The notes under the pieces: generated by a model
Seen by the model: only the letters and a program-made list of their open reading frames with translations
What the model was told of the DNA's origin: nothing
The model's database searches: none
Shown here: positions 45,706-54,164 of the stretch, one piece after another
Layout of the letters: every line of letters starts with the position of its first letter
Position numbering within the stretch: position 1 is the stretch's first letter
Program-made: the position numbers and the translations under genes
Assembly: GCF_000331105.1 (NCBI RefSeq)
Contig: NC_020054.1
Coordinates: 5,769,815-5,833,814, forward strand
From: Fibrella aestuarina BUZ 2
GTDB lineage: Bacteria > Bacteroidota > Bacteroidia > Cytophagales > Spirosomataceae
Length of the DNA stretch: 64,000 bases
Direction of reading: 5' to 3'

Positions 45706-45751
45706 AAAAGGCCCACCGGTACGTTAGCGCTAACGTACCGGTGGGCCTTTT
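45706..45751. terminator. 46-bp perfect palindrome terminator carrying two octamers
   Basis: Each 23-base half, starting AAAAGGCCCACCGGTACG, is the exact reverse complement of the other with no loop between. GGTACGTT lies at 45718-45725 and AACGTACC at 45732-45739. It stands between the convergent glutaminase-like (+) and AhpD-like (-) genes, with A- and T-runs at the ends, so it should terminate both. Confidence 0.88.
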
Positions 45752-45801
45752 GTACGTGGCAGGCGAAACGTGGCTGTCGCGACTGAATTGCACTATTTAT
45801 A

Positions 45802-46362
45802 TCAAACCGGTTGGGGATCGACAACGCTGGGGTACCCACGGGTGGCCAGCGACTCACCCATACCCAGATAAGCGGCGGGGTCTTCGGGGGACCAGGTGGC
45901 CAGCCCATCTACGTACCGGTTGAACATACTAAAGGCGGCGGCAATCAGTACCGTATCGTGAATATCGCGGTCGTCGGCCCCCAGCTCGCGGGCGGCGGCA
46001 ATCTGTTGAGAAGTCACGCTCAAGCCGCTTTCCCGCACACTATCGGCGATAGCCAGCAGGGCTTTGAGCTTGTCGGAGATGGGGGCCGTATCCAGATCGG
46101 CCCAGGTTTGCGCCACCACCTGATTGTCGCGTCCCAGCAAAAAATCGGCGACGGCACCGTGGCATTTCGAGCAAAACGAGCAGTCGTTACGCCTTGATAC
46201 GTAAGCGGCAATCAGCTCGCGTTCACCCTGCGTCAACGATTCGCTGGCGTTGGTGCGTAAGATCACCTCGGCCAGTTCGTTCAGGGGTTTAGTCGTTTGA
46301 GGACTGTAGGCCATTGGCCCGACAATGCCAGGCAGGCCTTCTGGTAAAGAAATGTGTGCCAT
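45802..46362 (-). CDS. AhpD/carboxymuconolactone decarboxylase-type peroxidase-related enzyme
   Basis: 186 residues from the ATG at 46362 (MAHISLPEGLPG). The frame is open much further upstream, over the start of the divergent flavin enzyme gene, but that part is not protein-like. The AhpD active-site pattern reads RNDCSFCSKCHGA, with Cys-x-x-Cys and a His four residues on. Such proteins act as alkylhydroperoxidase-type thiol enzymes in the cytoplasm. It is divergent from the LLM-class flavin enzyme with a 151-bp gap. Confidence 0.85.
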   Translation of the reverse strand: MAHISLPEGLPGIVGPMAYSPQTTKPLNELAEVILRTNASESLTQGERELIAAYVSRRNDCSFCSKCHGAVADFLLGRDNQVVAQTWADLDTAPISDKLKALLAIADSVRESGLSVTSQQIAAARELGADDRDIHDTVLIAAAFSMFNRYVDGLATWSPEDPAAYLGMGESLATRGYPSVVDPQPV

Positions 46363-46513
46363 TGCAAGTGAATTACATATGAACGATGACTGGCAATGTA
46401 CTGATTTCAGGGTTGATAATGCTGGATAAGTTACTGACCGCAAGACGACTAAACCTACACGGAACCCGCCGGGCCGTTTGCTGTTTTTATACGTAGACTT
46501 GTCAACTAGCATC

Positions 46514-47563
46514 ATGGAATTAGGCATCAGCAGTTTCGGAGAAGTGCAGCCCGATGGCGTCGCGGGGAAAGCCGTCAACGCGCATCGTCGCATGCAGGAG
46601 TTATTGGAAGAAATCAAACTGGCCGACGAAGTCGGGCTGGACGTGTTTGCGCTGGGCGAGCACCACCGGCCCGACTTCGTTATTTCGGCCCCCGAAGTGG
46701 TGCTGGCCGCCGCCGCTACCCAAACCCGGACCATCCGGCTGTCGAGCGCCGTGACGGTGCTCAGCTCGGCCGATCCGGTGCGGGTGTTTCAGAATTTCGC
46801 CTCGCTCGATCTGATTTCCGAGGGACGGGCCGAGATCATGGCGGGCCGGGGGTCGTTCATCGAGTCGTTCCCGCTGTTTGGCTACGACCTGAACGACTAC
46901 GACGAGCTGTTTACCGAAAAACTGAACCTGCTACTGGCCATCAACCAAAACGAGATCGTCGACTGGCAGGGAAAATTACGCCCGTCCATTGACCACCGGG
47001 GCGTGTACCCGCGTCCGCTGCAACCGACGTTGCCCATCTGGCTCGCCGTTGGCGGCACACCCGCGTCGGCGGTGCGGGCCGGCACGTTGAACCTGCCCAT
47101 GACGCTGGCCATTCTGGGGGGTACGCCCGATCGGTTTGTGCCGTTTGTGCAGCTGTTCAGGCAGGCCGCCGAGCAGGCCGGGCACGACCCCAGTCAGCTC
47201 CAACTGGCCATCAATTCGCAGTTTTACGTGGCCGACACCGAACAGCAGGCCGCCGACGAGTTTTTTCCGCCCTACCAGACGCTGATGAACCGCGTGGGCA
47301 AAGAGCGGGGCTGGTCGCCCATCGGTCGGGCACATTTCGAGCAGATGCGTCAGCATGGCCCGCTGATGGTGGGTAGCCCGCAGCAGATCATCGACAAGAT
47401 CCTGTATTTTCACGAGCTGTTTGGCAACACGCGCTACATCGCCCAGACCATCAGCGGCTACGGCATTCCGCACGCCAATACGCTGCGAGCCATTGAACTG
47501 TTCGGCACGAAAGTCGCCCCCGCCGTTCGCAAAGCTCTGAATCAGAAGCCGGTTACCGCTTAG
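46514..47563 (+). CDS. LLM-class flavin-dependent oxidoreductase
   Basis: 349 residues from the ATG at 46514 ([10 protein letters not shown]). It has the bacterial luciferase-like TIM barrel: [53 protein letters not shown] and [17 protein letters not shown]. It would use reduced flavin supplied by a separate reductase; the substrate is unknown. It is divergent from an AhpD-like gene and followed by a palindromic element. Confidence 0.88.
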   Translation: MELGISSFGEVQPDGVAGKAVNAHRRMQELLEEIKLADEVGLDVFALGEHHRPDFVISAPEVVLAAAATQTRTIRLSSAVTVLSSADPVRVFQNFASLDLISEGRAEIMAGRGSFIESFPLFGYDLNDYDELFTEKLNLLLAINQNEIVDWQGKLRPSIDHRGVYPRPLQPTLPIWLAVGGTPASAVRAGTLNLPMTLAILGGTPDRFVPFVQLFRQAAEQAGHDPSQLQLAINSQFYVADTEQQAADEFFPPYQTLMNRVGKERGWSPIGRAHFEQMRQHGPLMVGSPQQIIDKILYFHELFGNTRYIAQTISGYGIPHANTLRAIELFGTKVAPAVRKALNQKPVTA

Positions 47564-47619
47564 TTTGACGTTTATTGTTAACGTTTGACGTGTTGATTTG
47601 TAAGAGAGTCATGCGGCTA

Positions 47620-47715
47620 GTTCTTTGTCATTCCGACGAAGGAGGAATCTTGACGTGTCATAGCGCTCAACTAAGGACGCTTTAAGATTCCTCCTTCGTC
47701 GGAATGACAAAGAAC
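47620..47715. repeat. 96-bp palindromic element, copy 2
   Basis: Perfect 32-base arms (47620-47651 and 47684-47715) surround a 32-base centre. The outer arm reads TTCTTTGTCATTCCGACGAA, the same core as the element at 7944-8035 (TTTGTCATYCCGACG, then AGGAGG.ATCTTGA). It lies between the flavin enzyme and esterase genes. An open frame that starts in its right arm and runs into the esterase gene is fortuitous. Confidence 0.85.
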
Positions 47716-47802
47716 CAGCCCCCTAGCACAGTCCCCGATCAGCGCGAAGCCACATGCGTCAGCAACTACGCCAACAATACTTACCTAATCCCTAACACCC
47801 CT

Positions 47803-48639
47803 ATGCGCCACCTTTTCCGCTTAACGTACCTGTTGCCCCTATTTCTCGCCGTTTGTACCTTCAGTTTTGCCGCCAAAGTCGACACGGTCGATACCTACAG
47901 CGCGTCGATGAAGAAAACGATCAAGGCAGTCGTCATTACGCCCGACTCCTACACGACGGGCGCCGAACTGCCGGTGGTGTATCTGTTGCATGGTTACAGC
48001 GGCAACTACGGCGACTGGATCAGGAGATCGGCAGCCCTCCCGGCGACCGTCGATGCCCAGAACCTGATTGTCGTCTGCCCCGACGGCAACTACGGTAGCT
48101 GGTATTTCGATAGCCCCGCCGACCCGGCGTTTCGCTACGAGACCTACGTGGCCAACGAACTCGTCGCCTGGGTCGATAGCCATTATAAAACGATCAAAAC
48201 CCGGCAGGGGCGCGCCATCACGGGCCTGAGCATGGGCGGGCATGGTGCGCTGTATCTGGCGATGCGGCATCAGGACGTGTTCGGGGCGGCGGGCAGCATG
48301 AGTGGTGGCGTCGACATCCGGCCGTTTCCCAACAACTGGGACATTGCCAAGCGGCTGGGTACGTATGCGCAGTTTCCCGACCGCTGGGAGCAGAACACGG
48401 TCATCAACCTGCTGCACCTGCTCACGCCCGGCGCCCTGTCGCTTATCATCGACTGCGGCACCGAGGACTTCTTCTTCCGGGTAAACAACAACCTGCACGA
48501 CAAGCTGCTGGAACGCAACATCGCCCACGATTACATTACCCGGCCCGGTGGTCATAACTGGCCTTATTGGAACACGGCGGTTACGCACCAATTGCTCTAC
48601 ATGCGGCAGTATTTCGACAAAGCACAAAAGCGTAGTTGA
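47803..48639 (+). CDS. Secreted esterase, alpha/beta-hydrolase (esterase D/acetyl-xylan esterase-like)
   Basis: 278 residues from the ATG at 47803 (MRHLFRLTYLLPLF), chosen because it starts a signal peptide. LLHGYSGNYGDW forms the oxyanion region, GLSMGGHGA holds the nucleophile Ser, DCGTEDFFF the acid and GGHNWPYW the His. The family includes feruloyl and acetyl-xylan esterases and S-formylglutathione hydrolases; export makes a plant cell-wall ester the likely substrate. It is a single gene followed by a long AT-rich gap. Confidence 0.87.
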   Translation: MRHLFRLTYLLPLFLAVCTFSFAAKVDTVDTYSASMKKTIKAVVITPDSYTTGAELPVVYLLHGYSGNYGDWIRRSAALPATVDAQNLIVVCPDGNYGSWYFDSPADPAFRYETYVANELVAWVDSHYKTIKTRQGRAITGLSMGGHGALYLAMRHQDVFGAAGSMSGGVDIRPFPNNWDIAKRLGTYAQFPDRWEQNTVINLLHLLTPGALSLIIDCGTEDFFFRVNNNLHDKLLERNIAHDYITRPGGHNWPYWNTAVTHQLLYMRQYFDKAQKRS

Positions 48640-49218
48640 TTGAAGCAATTCGATCGCGCTTTCTCCATTATAACACACCAAAAAGTAAGCGCATATTGTC
48701 GAATTCACAGAGCTCAATACGCTTTTTTTACGTGCCAACCGTATACAGTTTAGCCTGGTTCGACTAAAACTTGGGGCTATTTTTTATGACACCTGCACTG
48801 AGTTTAATCACAGCCAATAAGTGATGATTAAACTCAGTGCAGGCAAAAAATACATGATATAAATCACCTTTACCAAACCCACATCGTCGATAAAGGCAAT
48901 CTAGTACCACTATAATCCTATTATCACGTATAGTTATTGTTAACTATAATTTTATTATATAAATAGTTAAGTACATTTACGAAAAAATAGGCTATCCTAT
49001 TGTCGTTCAACATCGTTGATATCGTATACCTATTGTAGTCAAATCGAACTAATTACTCATTTCACTACGTAGGCTGGCATTGATTTTGTCCATTTACCTA
49101 TTGAAAATTTGGCTAGCTGATTTGATTACCAGCAGCAGCACGTTCGTCAACACTAAAAAAAGTAAGCCTAAACACCCCCACGAGCTAAGTTGAAACAAGT
49201 GAACGCATCTATCCACAC
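48640..49218. other. 579-bp AT-rich spacer with two inverted repeats
   Basis: I see no protein gene. A perfect hairpin at 48792-48843 is entered separately. A second small palindrome, TATAGTTA-ttgt-TAACTATA, lies at 48929-48948 and could be a regulator site for the histidine kinase gene that starts at 49219. The A+T content is far above that of neighbouring genes. The length would allow a small RNA, but no further evidence is visible. Confidence 0.5.
48792..48843. repeat. Perfect 19-bp hairpin in long spacer
   Basis: CCTGCACTGAGTTTAATCA (48792-48810) and its exact complement (48825-48843) enclose a 14-base loop, followed by CAAAAAATA. It starts 153 bp after the esterase stop, rather far for its terminator. 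Confidence 0.7.
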
Positions 49219-52200
49219 ATGGATCAATTATTACAAGTTTGGTTTAATACCTCATCCCAGGGTGTTGCGTTCTTAGAACCTATCCGAAATAACCAGAAGA
49301 ACGTTGTCGATTTTCGGTATAAGCTGGCTAATCCCGCGTTTGTAACAATTTGCCAGACAAGCCTCAACGAGCTAATCGACTTACCCGTCAGTAAGCTACT
49401 TCAACCCGGGCAGGAAGCCCTCTTTTTGGACCCAATCATAGCCGTTTTTCAGACCGGCCAGCCGCAGCAGTTGAGCAATCAATACTGGTTGCATGGCGAG
49501 CCAGTCTGGCATGATATCACCCTGAGCCGTACCGATCAGTTGGTGATGGTAACCGTTCAGGATATCAGCGAGCAGAAACGGTCAGAGCATCGGCTACAGC
49601 GCCACCTCGCCATAGCCTCCATTCTCTCGGCGGTTTCCAGCCGTTTCATCACCTTGCAGGCCAATGAAGTGGATAGCTGCATTGTTGAAGCGCTGGGGCA
49701 GGTCAGTAACCACATTGGAGCGCAACGGGCCTCGGTGTTTACCTATACCAGCGATTACGAAGCGGGGCGTTGCATCTATGAGTGGTGTGCGCCGGGCATC
49801 GAGCCGCGAAAGGAGCGCGTTCAGGCACGGCCTAAGGAATGTTTCGACTGGATGCAGCCCCAGTTGGAAAAGGGTGAAACTGTTTGCCTGCGCATCGACG
49901 AACTTGGCCCGGAGCACCCTCGGGAGCGGGCTTTTTTCTCGTTCATTGCGGTCAAGTCGATGGTGGCGGTGCCGCTCGTTCAGCAGGGCAAAACGCAGGG
50001 CTTTATCGGTTTTTACACGATAGACGAGCCCTACACCTGGGCTCAGAACGATGTGGCCCTGCTCGCCACCTTCGGCACGCTCGTCGCCAACGTGTTGTAC
50101 CGGCTGCAACAGGAAGCGGCCATCCGGCGCGTCAGCCAGCGGCTGGAGGGTTTACATGCCATTGACCATGCGCTGCTCAGCTACCGCATGGCCGATCAGT
50201 CGCCGCTTCAGATTGCCATGCAGTATTTGCATTTCATGGTAGCCTGTAGCCAGATTACGGTCTTTCAGATGGAAGCCGACCTGGAGTGGGCCGTAGCCAA
50301 ATGCCAGGCCATCGATGGTGCGCTGAACATGACGCCGACTGTCCGGATACCGGCCGCTTTTTTGCAGCAGTGGTTTGAGCAGGACCAGCCTAAGGTGGCG
50401 GTTTACCACCCCGATCTACAGCAGCTGGGTGCTGCCATTTCCCCGGCGCTACCTGACTTTCCGGGCGATTTTCAATCGCAGGTCATTATTCCGTTATACA
50501 GCCAGGCCAAGTGCATTGGTGTTCTTTGGCTACTGTCGACCGATGCGTATTTCTTCAGTGAAGACGACCGGCAGGTGGCGCAGGAACTCGCGGGCCCGCT
50601 GGCGATCGTGCTTCATCAGCAGCAACTCGATGAGCAGATCAAACGCCACACCGAACAGCTGGAACAACAGGTAGAGGAACGTACCCAGGAAGTCAGGCAG
50701 TTATCGACCCTCCACCAGGCGATTCTGCGGCATGCGGGGCAGGCCATTATTTCGACGGATATTCACGGCGTCATTCAAACGGCCAACCAGGCCTGCGAAC
50801 TCCTGCTGGGCTATCGGATCGATGAGTTGATCGGGCGGACGGTGTACCTTCAGCCCGGCCCGCCCACCAACCCGCTCCCTGTGGTTACCTACCGGATGAA
50901 TGGCCGCGGCCGCCCCCTTACCGATTTCTTTGCCGAATCGCTCGCTACGCAGGGTTACTTTTACTGCGAGTGCGTCACGCTCACCAAAACCGGGCAACGC
51001 ACCCCGATCCTGCTGGCGGCCAGCGCCCTTCAGGCAAATGACGGCACAATCATCGGCTACGTGGGGCTGTCGACCGATATATCGGCGCTGAAAACGGCGG
51101 AGATTAACCTGCAGCGTAAAAATCAGGAGCTAAATACCTTCTTCCACGGCGCCCTCGACATGCACTGCATTTCAGACAGCCGGGGTAACATCTCCGATGT
51201 CAATCAGGCCTTTCAGGAGACGCTGGGTTACGCAGCCGACGAACTGAAATCAATTCCGTTTTTGCAGCTCATCCACCCCGACGAGCAGAAGTTTGTGTAC
51301 GCCAACCTGCTGGTCCCGATTCTGCAAAAGCCGGTTCGCAACCAGATCAACCGCATGCGCCGGAAAGACGGGCACTACCGGATTATCGAATGGAATGCGA
51401 TCGGGATCAATCACGTCGTGTATGGGTCGGCCCGCGACATTACCCAGCGGCAGGAGGTCGAGATGCAGTTGCGCGGCCTCAACGAACGCCTCAAGCTCGC
51501 CACTCAGGCGGCGGGTCAGGGCATCTGGGAGGTCGACGTGCAAACCAACCGGTTGTTCTGGGATGAGCGGGCCTACGAAATCTACGGCATCCCGACGAGC
51601 CAAACCACCGTTTACTTCGACGATTACCTGCGGTTGATTCACCCCGACGACCTGGCCGCTTTTTGGGCGCAATACAACCGCGACATCGAGGGCGACACCA
51701 TTACCAACGTAGCCCGGATTATCCGGCCCGATGGCGAGCTCCGCTACATCAAGGTCAACGGCAACCTAATCCGGAACAAGCGGGGAGACGTCGTGCGGCA
51801 TATCGGCGTCATCTGGGATGTCACGGAGCAGGTGCTGGCCGAAGAGGCGCTGCGCGAAAGTGAGCAGCGCTTTCGGGAGATTGCCGAGAATGTGGACGAA
51901 ATCTTCTGGATTCATTCCGTGGAGCCCTTCCAGCTGCTCTACATCAACCCAACCTACGAGCGCGTGTGGCACCGAAGCTGCCAAAGCCTGTATAACGACA
52001 CGTTCTCTTTTCTGCCGGGCGTTTACGAGGAAGACATGCCGATCGTCGGCAAAGCCATCACGCAATACTTGTCGGGCAAGGAGTCGCAGATCCAATGTCG
52101 CCGCAAAAACGCCGATGGCTCGCTGTCGTGGGTATCGGTCCGCACCTTCATTATCCGCAACGAAGCGGGTAAGCCCATCCGGCAGATCGGGATTGCCAAC

Positions 52201-52998
52201 GACATTACCGACCAGAAAGAGAAAGAGCTACTACTCCAGCAGGCGCTCGTGCAGGAACAGCAGCTCAATCACCTTAAGTCGCAGTTTGTGTCGACGGCTT
52301 CGCACGAGTTCCGTACGCCATTGGCCACCATTCAGTCGAGCGTCGATCTCATCAAGCTGTACCTGAACGTACCTGACGCCAGCGCGTCGATTCAGAAGCA
52401 CCTGGGTGTCATCGAAAAAGAGATTCTTCAGTTCAGCGGCCTGCTCACCGACATGCTGACCATCAGCCGCATCGAAGCCGGCAAAATACAGGTCAACCCG
52501 AAGCTGATTGACCCAATCTTGGTGGCGCAGAACGTCATCAACACCCATTTCAGCCAGCGGAGCGATCACCGTAGCGTCGATTTCACCGTTGAAGGCACGC
52601 CCTACCCCGTCTGTCTCGACGAAAAGCTGATGAGTCATGTCATCGTCAACGTGCTGTCGAATGCCTTCAAGTTTTCGAAAACCAACCCGACCCTGCGCCT
52701 GTCCTTTCAGGACGACAAACACCTGCTCATCCAGGTTACCGACACGGGCATCGGCATACCGACCAATGAGTTGTCGATGCTGTTTCAGGCTTTTTTCCGG
52801 GCCAGCAACGCCAATGGGGTGTCGGGCACCGGGCTGGGGCTGGTGATCTCGCGGCAGTTTGTCGAATTGCACGGTGGCCAGCTGACCATCCAGAGCGAAG
52901 AGAAAAAAGGCACCTGTTGCACCATTACCCTGCCCGTTGACGCACCCGAGGGGGCGTTTGGCGCCGATGAAGTTATCACACACCGCACGCTGTCTTAA
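49219..52998 (+). CDS. Multi-PAS/GAF cytoplasmic sensor histidine kinase
   Basis: 1259 residues, no membrane segment. From sequence: an N-terminal PAS-like domain (1-115), GAF (about 140-290), a second GAF-like region (about 305-465), a coiled coil (470-495, EQLEQQVEERTQEVRQL), four PAS/PAC units (about 500-620, 630-755, 755-880, 880-1000), HisKA with phospho-acceptor His1029 in STASHEFRTPL, and HATPase (N box near 1144, DTGIGIP, GTGLGLVIS). It would sense several soluble signals and phosphorylate a receiver, most likely that of the next gene, which begins 14 bp later. Confidence 0.92.
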   Translation: MDQLLQVWFNTSSQGVAFLEPIRNNQKNVVDFRYKLANPAFVTICQTSLNELIDLPVSKLLQPGQEALFLDPIIAVFQTGQPQQLSNQYWLHGEPVWHDITLSRTDQLVMVTVQDISEQKRSEHRLQRHLAIASILSAVSSRFITLQANEVDSCIVEALGQVSNHIGAQRASVFTYTSDYEAGRCIYEWCAPGIEPRKERVQARPKECFDWMQPQLEKGETVCLRIDELGPEHPRERAFFSFIAVKSMVAVPLVQQGKTQGFIGFYTIDEPYTWAQNDVALLATFGTLVANVLYRLQQEAAIRRVSQRLEGLHAIDHALLSYRMADQSPLQIAMQYLHFMVACSQITVFQMEADLEWAVAKCQAIDGALNMTPTVRIPAAFLQQWFEQDQPKVAVYHPDLQQLGAAISPALPDFPGDFQSQVIIPLYSQAKCIGVLWLLSTDAYFFSEDDRQVAQELAGPLAIVLHQQQLDEQIKRHTEQLEQQVEERTQEVRQLSTLHQAILRHAGQAIISTDIHGVIQTANQACELLLGYRIDELIGRTVYLQPGPPTNPLPVVTYRMNGRGRPLTDFFAESLATQGYFYCECVTLTKTGQRTPILLAASALQANDGTIIGYVGLSTDISALKTAEINLQRKNQELNTFFHGALDMHCISDSRGNISDVNQAFQETLGYAADELKSIPFLQLIHPDEQKFVYANLLVPILQKPVRNQINRMRRKDGHYRIIEWNAIGINHVVYGSARDITQRQEVEMQLRGLNERLKLATQAAGQGIWEVDVQTNRLFWDERAYEIYGIPTSQTTVYFDDYLRLIHPDDLAAFWAQYNRDIEGDTITNVARIIRPDGELRYIKVNGNLIRNKRGDVVRHIGVIWDVTEQVLAEEALRESEQRFREIAENVDEIFWIHSVEPFQLLYINPTYERVWHRSCQSLYNDTFSFLPGVYEEDMPIVGKAITQYLSGKESQIQCRRKNADGSLSWVSVRTFIIRNEAGKPIRQIGIANDITDQKEKELLLQQALVQEQQLNHLKSQFVSTASHEFRTPLATIQSSVDLIKLYLNVPDASASIQKHLGVIEKEILQFSGLLTDMLTISRIEAGKIQVNPKLIDPILVAQNVINTHFSQRSDHRSVDFTVEGTPYPVCLDEKLMSHVIVNVLSNAFKFSKTNPTLRLSFQDDKHLLIQVTDTGIGIPTNELSMLFQAFFRASNANGVSGTGLGLVISRQFVELHGGQLTIQSEEKKGTCCTITLPVDAPEGAFGADEVITHRTLS

Positions 52999-53012
52999 CA
53001 GCCGTTGAACCA

Positions 53013-54113
53013 ATGGATACACTGATACTACTGATTGAAGACGATACTCAGATACGAGAGAATATCAAAGAATTGTTGACCCTGCGCGGGTTTCGGGTAG
53101 AAACCGCCAGCAACGGCCGGGACGGCATCAGCCAGGCCATGCTGCTGTCGCCCGATCTGATTCTGTGCGACATTATGATGCCCGACGTCAACGGCTATCA
53201 GGTGCTGGACGTGATTCGGGCCAACCGCGTCTTCGCCACCACGCCGTTTGTCTTCCTGACGGCCAAATCCGACCCCACCGATATCCGCTGGGGGATGAAC
53301 CTGGGCGCCGACGATTACCTGACCAAACCCTTCACGTTCCAGAGTTTACTACATACCATCGAGAGCCGGCTGAAGCGGGAAGAGCTACGCAAGAGCGCGC
53401 TGAAGACGCAGATGGATACGTACCGCAGCACGCTCACATCGGTGGCCGCCCACGAATACAACACGCCCCTCACCGGCATCATCGGCTTTTCGTCTATCCT
53501 GGTCAACGACTACCAGCGGTACACCGCCGACGAAGCCGTTTCGATGATGACGATGATCAACCTGAGCGGATTGCGCCTGAAACGCTCCCTGGACAACAGT
53601 CGCCTGATGAATATCCTGACGAGCCTCGACCCCACCCAGAAAGCCTACGCCCACTTTTCGACGGGCAGCACGGTGGTGACCCACGAACTCGTTGAGCGCG
53701 CGATGCAGGCTGTGCAGCATCGGCTCGACCGGTCGGTGACGCATACGCTTGACGTACCAACCGCAACCCTGGGCCTATCGACCGAAAACCTGCGCATCTG
53801 CCTGGAAGAGCTGATCGACAATGCCGTTAAATTCTCCGATCAAACCCAGCCGATCCAGATCAGCGGTGGCCCCGATGGGGCGCTCTACCGCCTTACGTTC
53901 GTGAATAAAGGCCAGCCGTTCCGGTCGGAGTTTACGGCCCAGATAGCCCCGTACCAACAGTTCGAGCGTGGTCAATACGAGCAACAGGGCTTTGGCCTGG
54001 GGCTGGCCATCGTACAAAAACTCCTTGACCTCAACCAGGGGCGTCTGGCGATCGACAGCCCGGTCGAGGGCGAAACGATTGTAACGATCTGGGTACCCAT
54101 GACTGGTGATTGA
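53013..54113 (+). CDS. Receiver-histidine kinase hybrid response regulator
   Basis: 366 residues. The receiver domain (1-120) has acidic pocket ED at 9-11, phospho-acceptor Asp53 in CDIMMPD and Lys105 in LTKPF. The second part is kinase-like: an H-box AAHEYNTPLTG with His147, then HATPase motifs (CLEELIDNAVKFSD; QGFGLGLAIVQKLL). There is no DNA-binding output. Such REC-first kinases relay or integrate phosphate rather than bind DNA, so the output of this pair must lie elsewhere. It is co-transcribed with the multi-PAS kinase. Confidence 0.9.
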   Translation: MDTLILLIEDDTQIRENIKELLTLRGFRVETASNGRDGISQAMLLSPDLILCDIMMPDVNGYQVLDVIRANRVFATTPFVFLTAKSDPTDIRWGMNLGADDYLTKPFTFQSLLHTIESRLKREELRKSALKTQMDTYRSTLTSVAAHEYNTPLTGIIGFSSILVNDYQRYTADEAVSMMTMINLSGLRLKRSLDNSRLMNILTSLDPTQKAYAHFSTGSTVVTHELVERAMQAVQHRLDRSVTHTLDVPTATLGLSTENLRICLEELIDNAVKFSDQTQPIQISGGPDGALYRLTFVNKGQPFRSEFTAQIAPYQQFERGQYEQQGFGLGLAIVQKLLDLNQGRLAIDSPVEGETIVTIWVPMTGD

Positions 54114-54164
54114 CCATTGCGCGGAGGGGCAGACGCCGCCCGCGCAACGGTCAACCAGTAACGG

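Noticed and set aside
46363..46734. Long N-terminal extension of the AhpD-like reading frame
   Set aside because: It overlaps the start of the divergent flavin enzyme gene and is Ser/Thr-rich shadow sequence; the ATG at 46362 begins the conserved domain.
47704..47802. N-terminal extension of the esterase reading frame
   Set aside because: It starts inside the right arm of the palindromic element and is not protein-like; the ATG at 47803 begins a good signal peptide.
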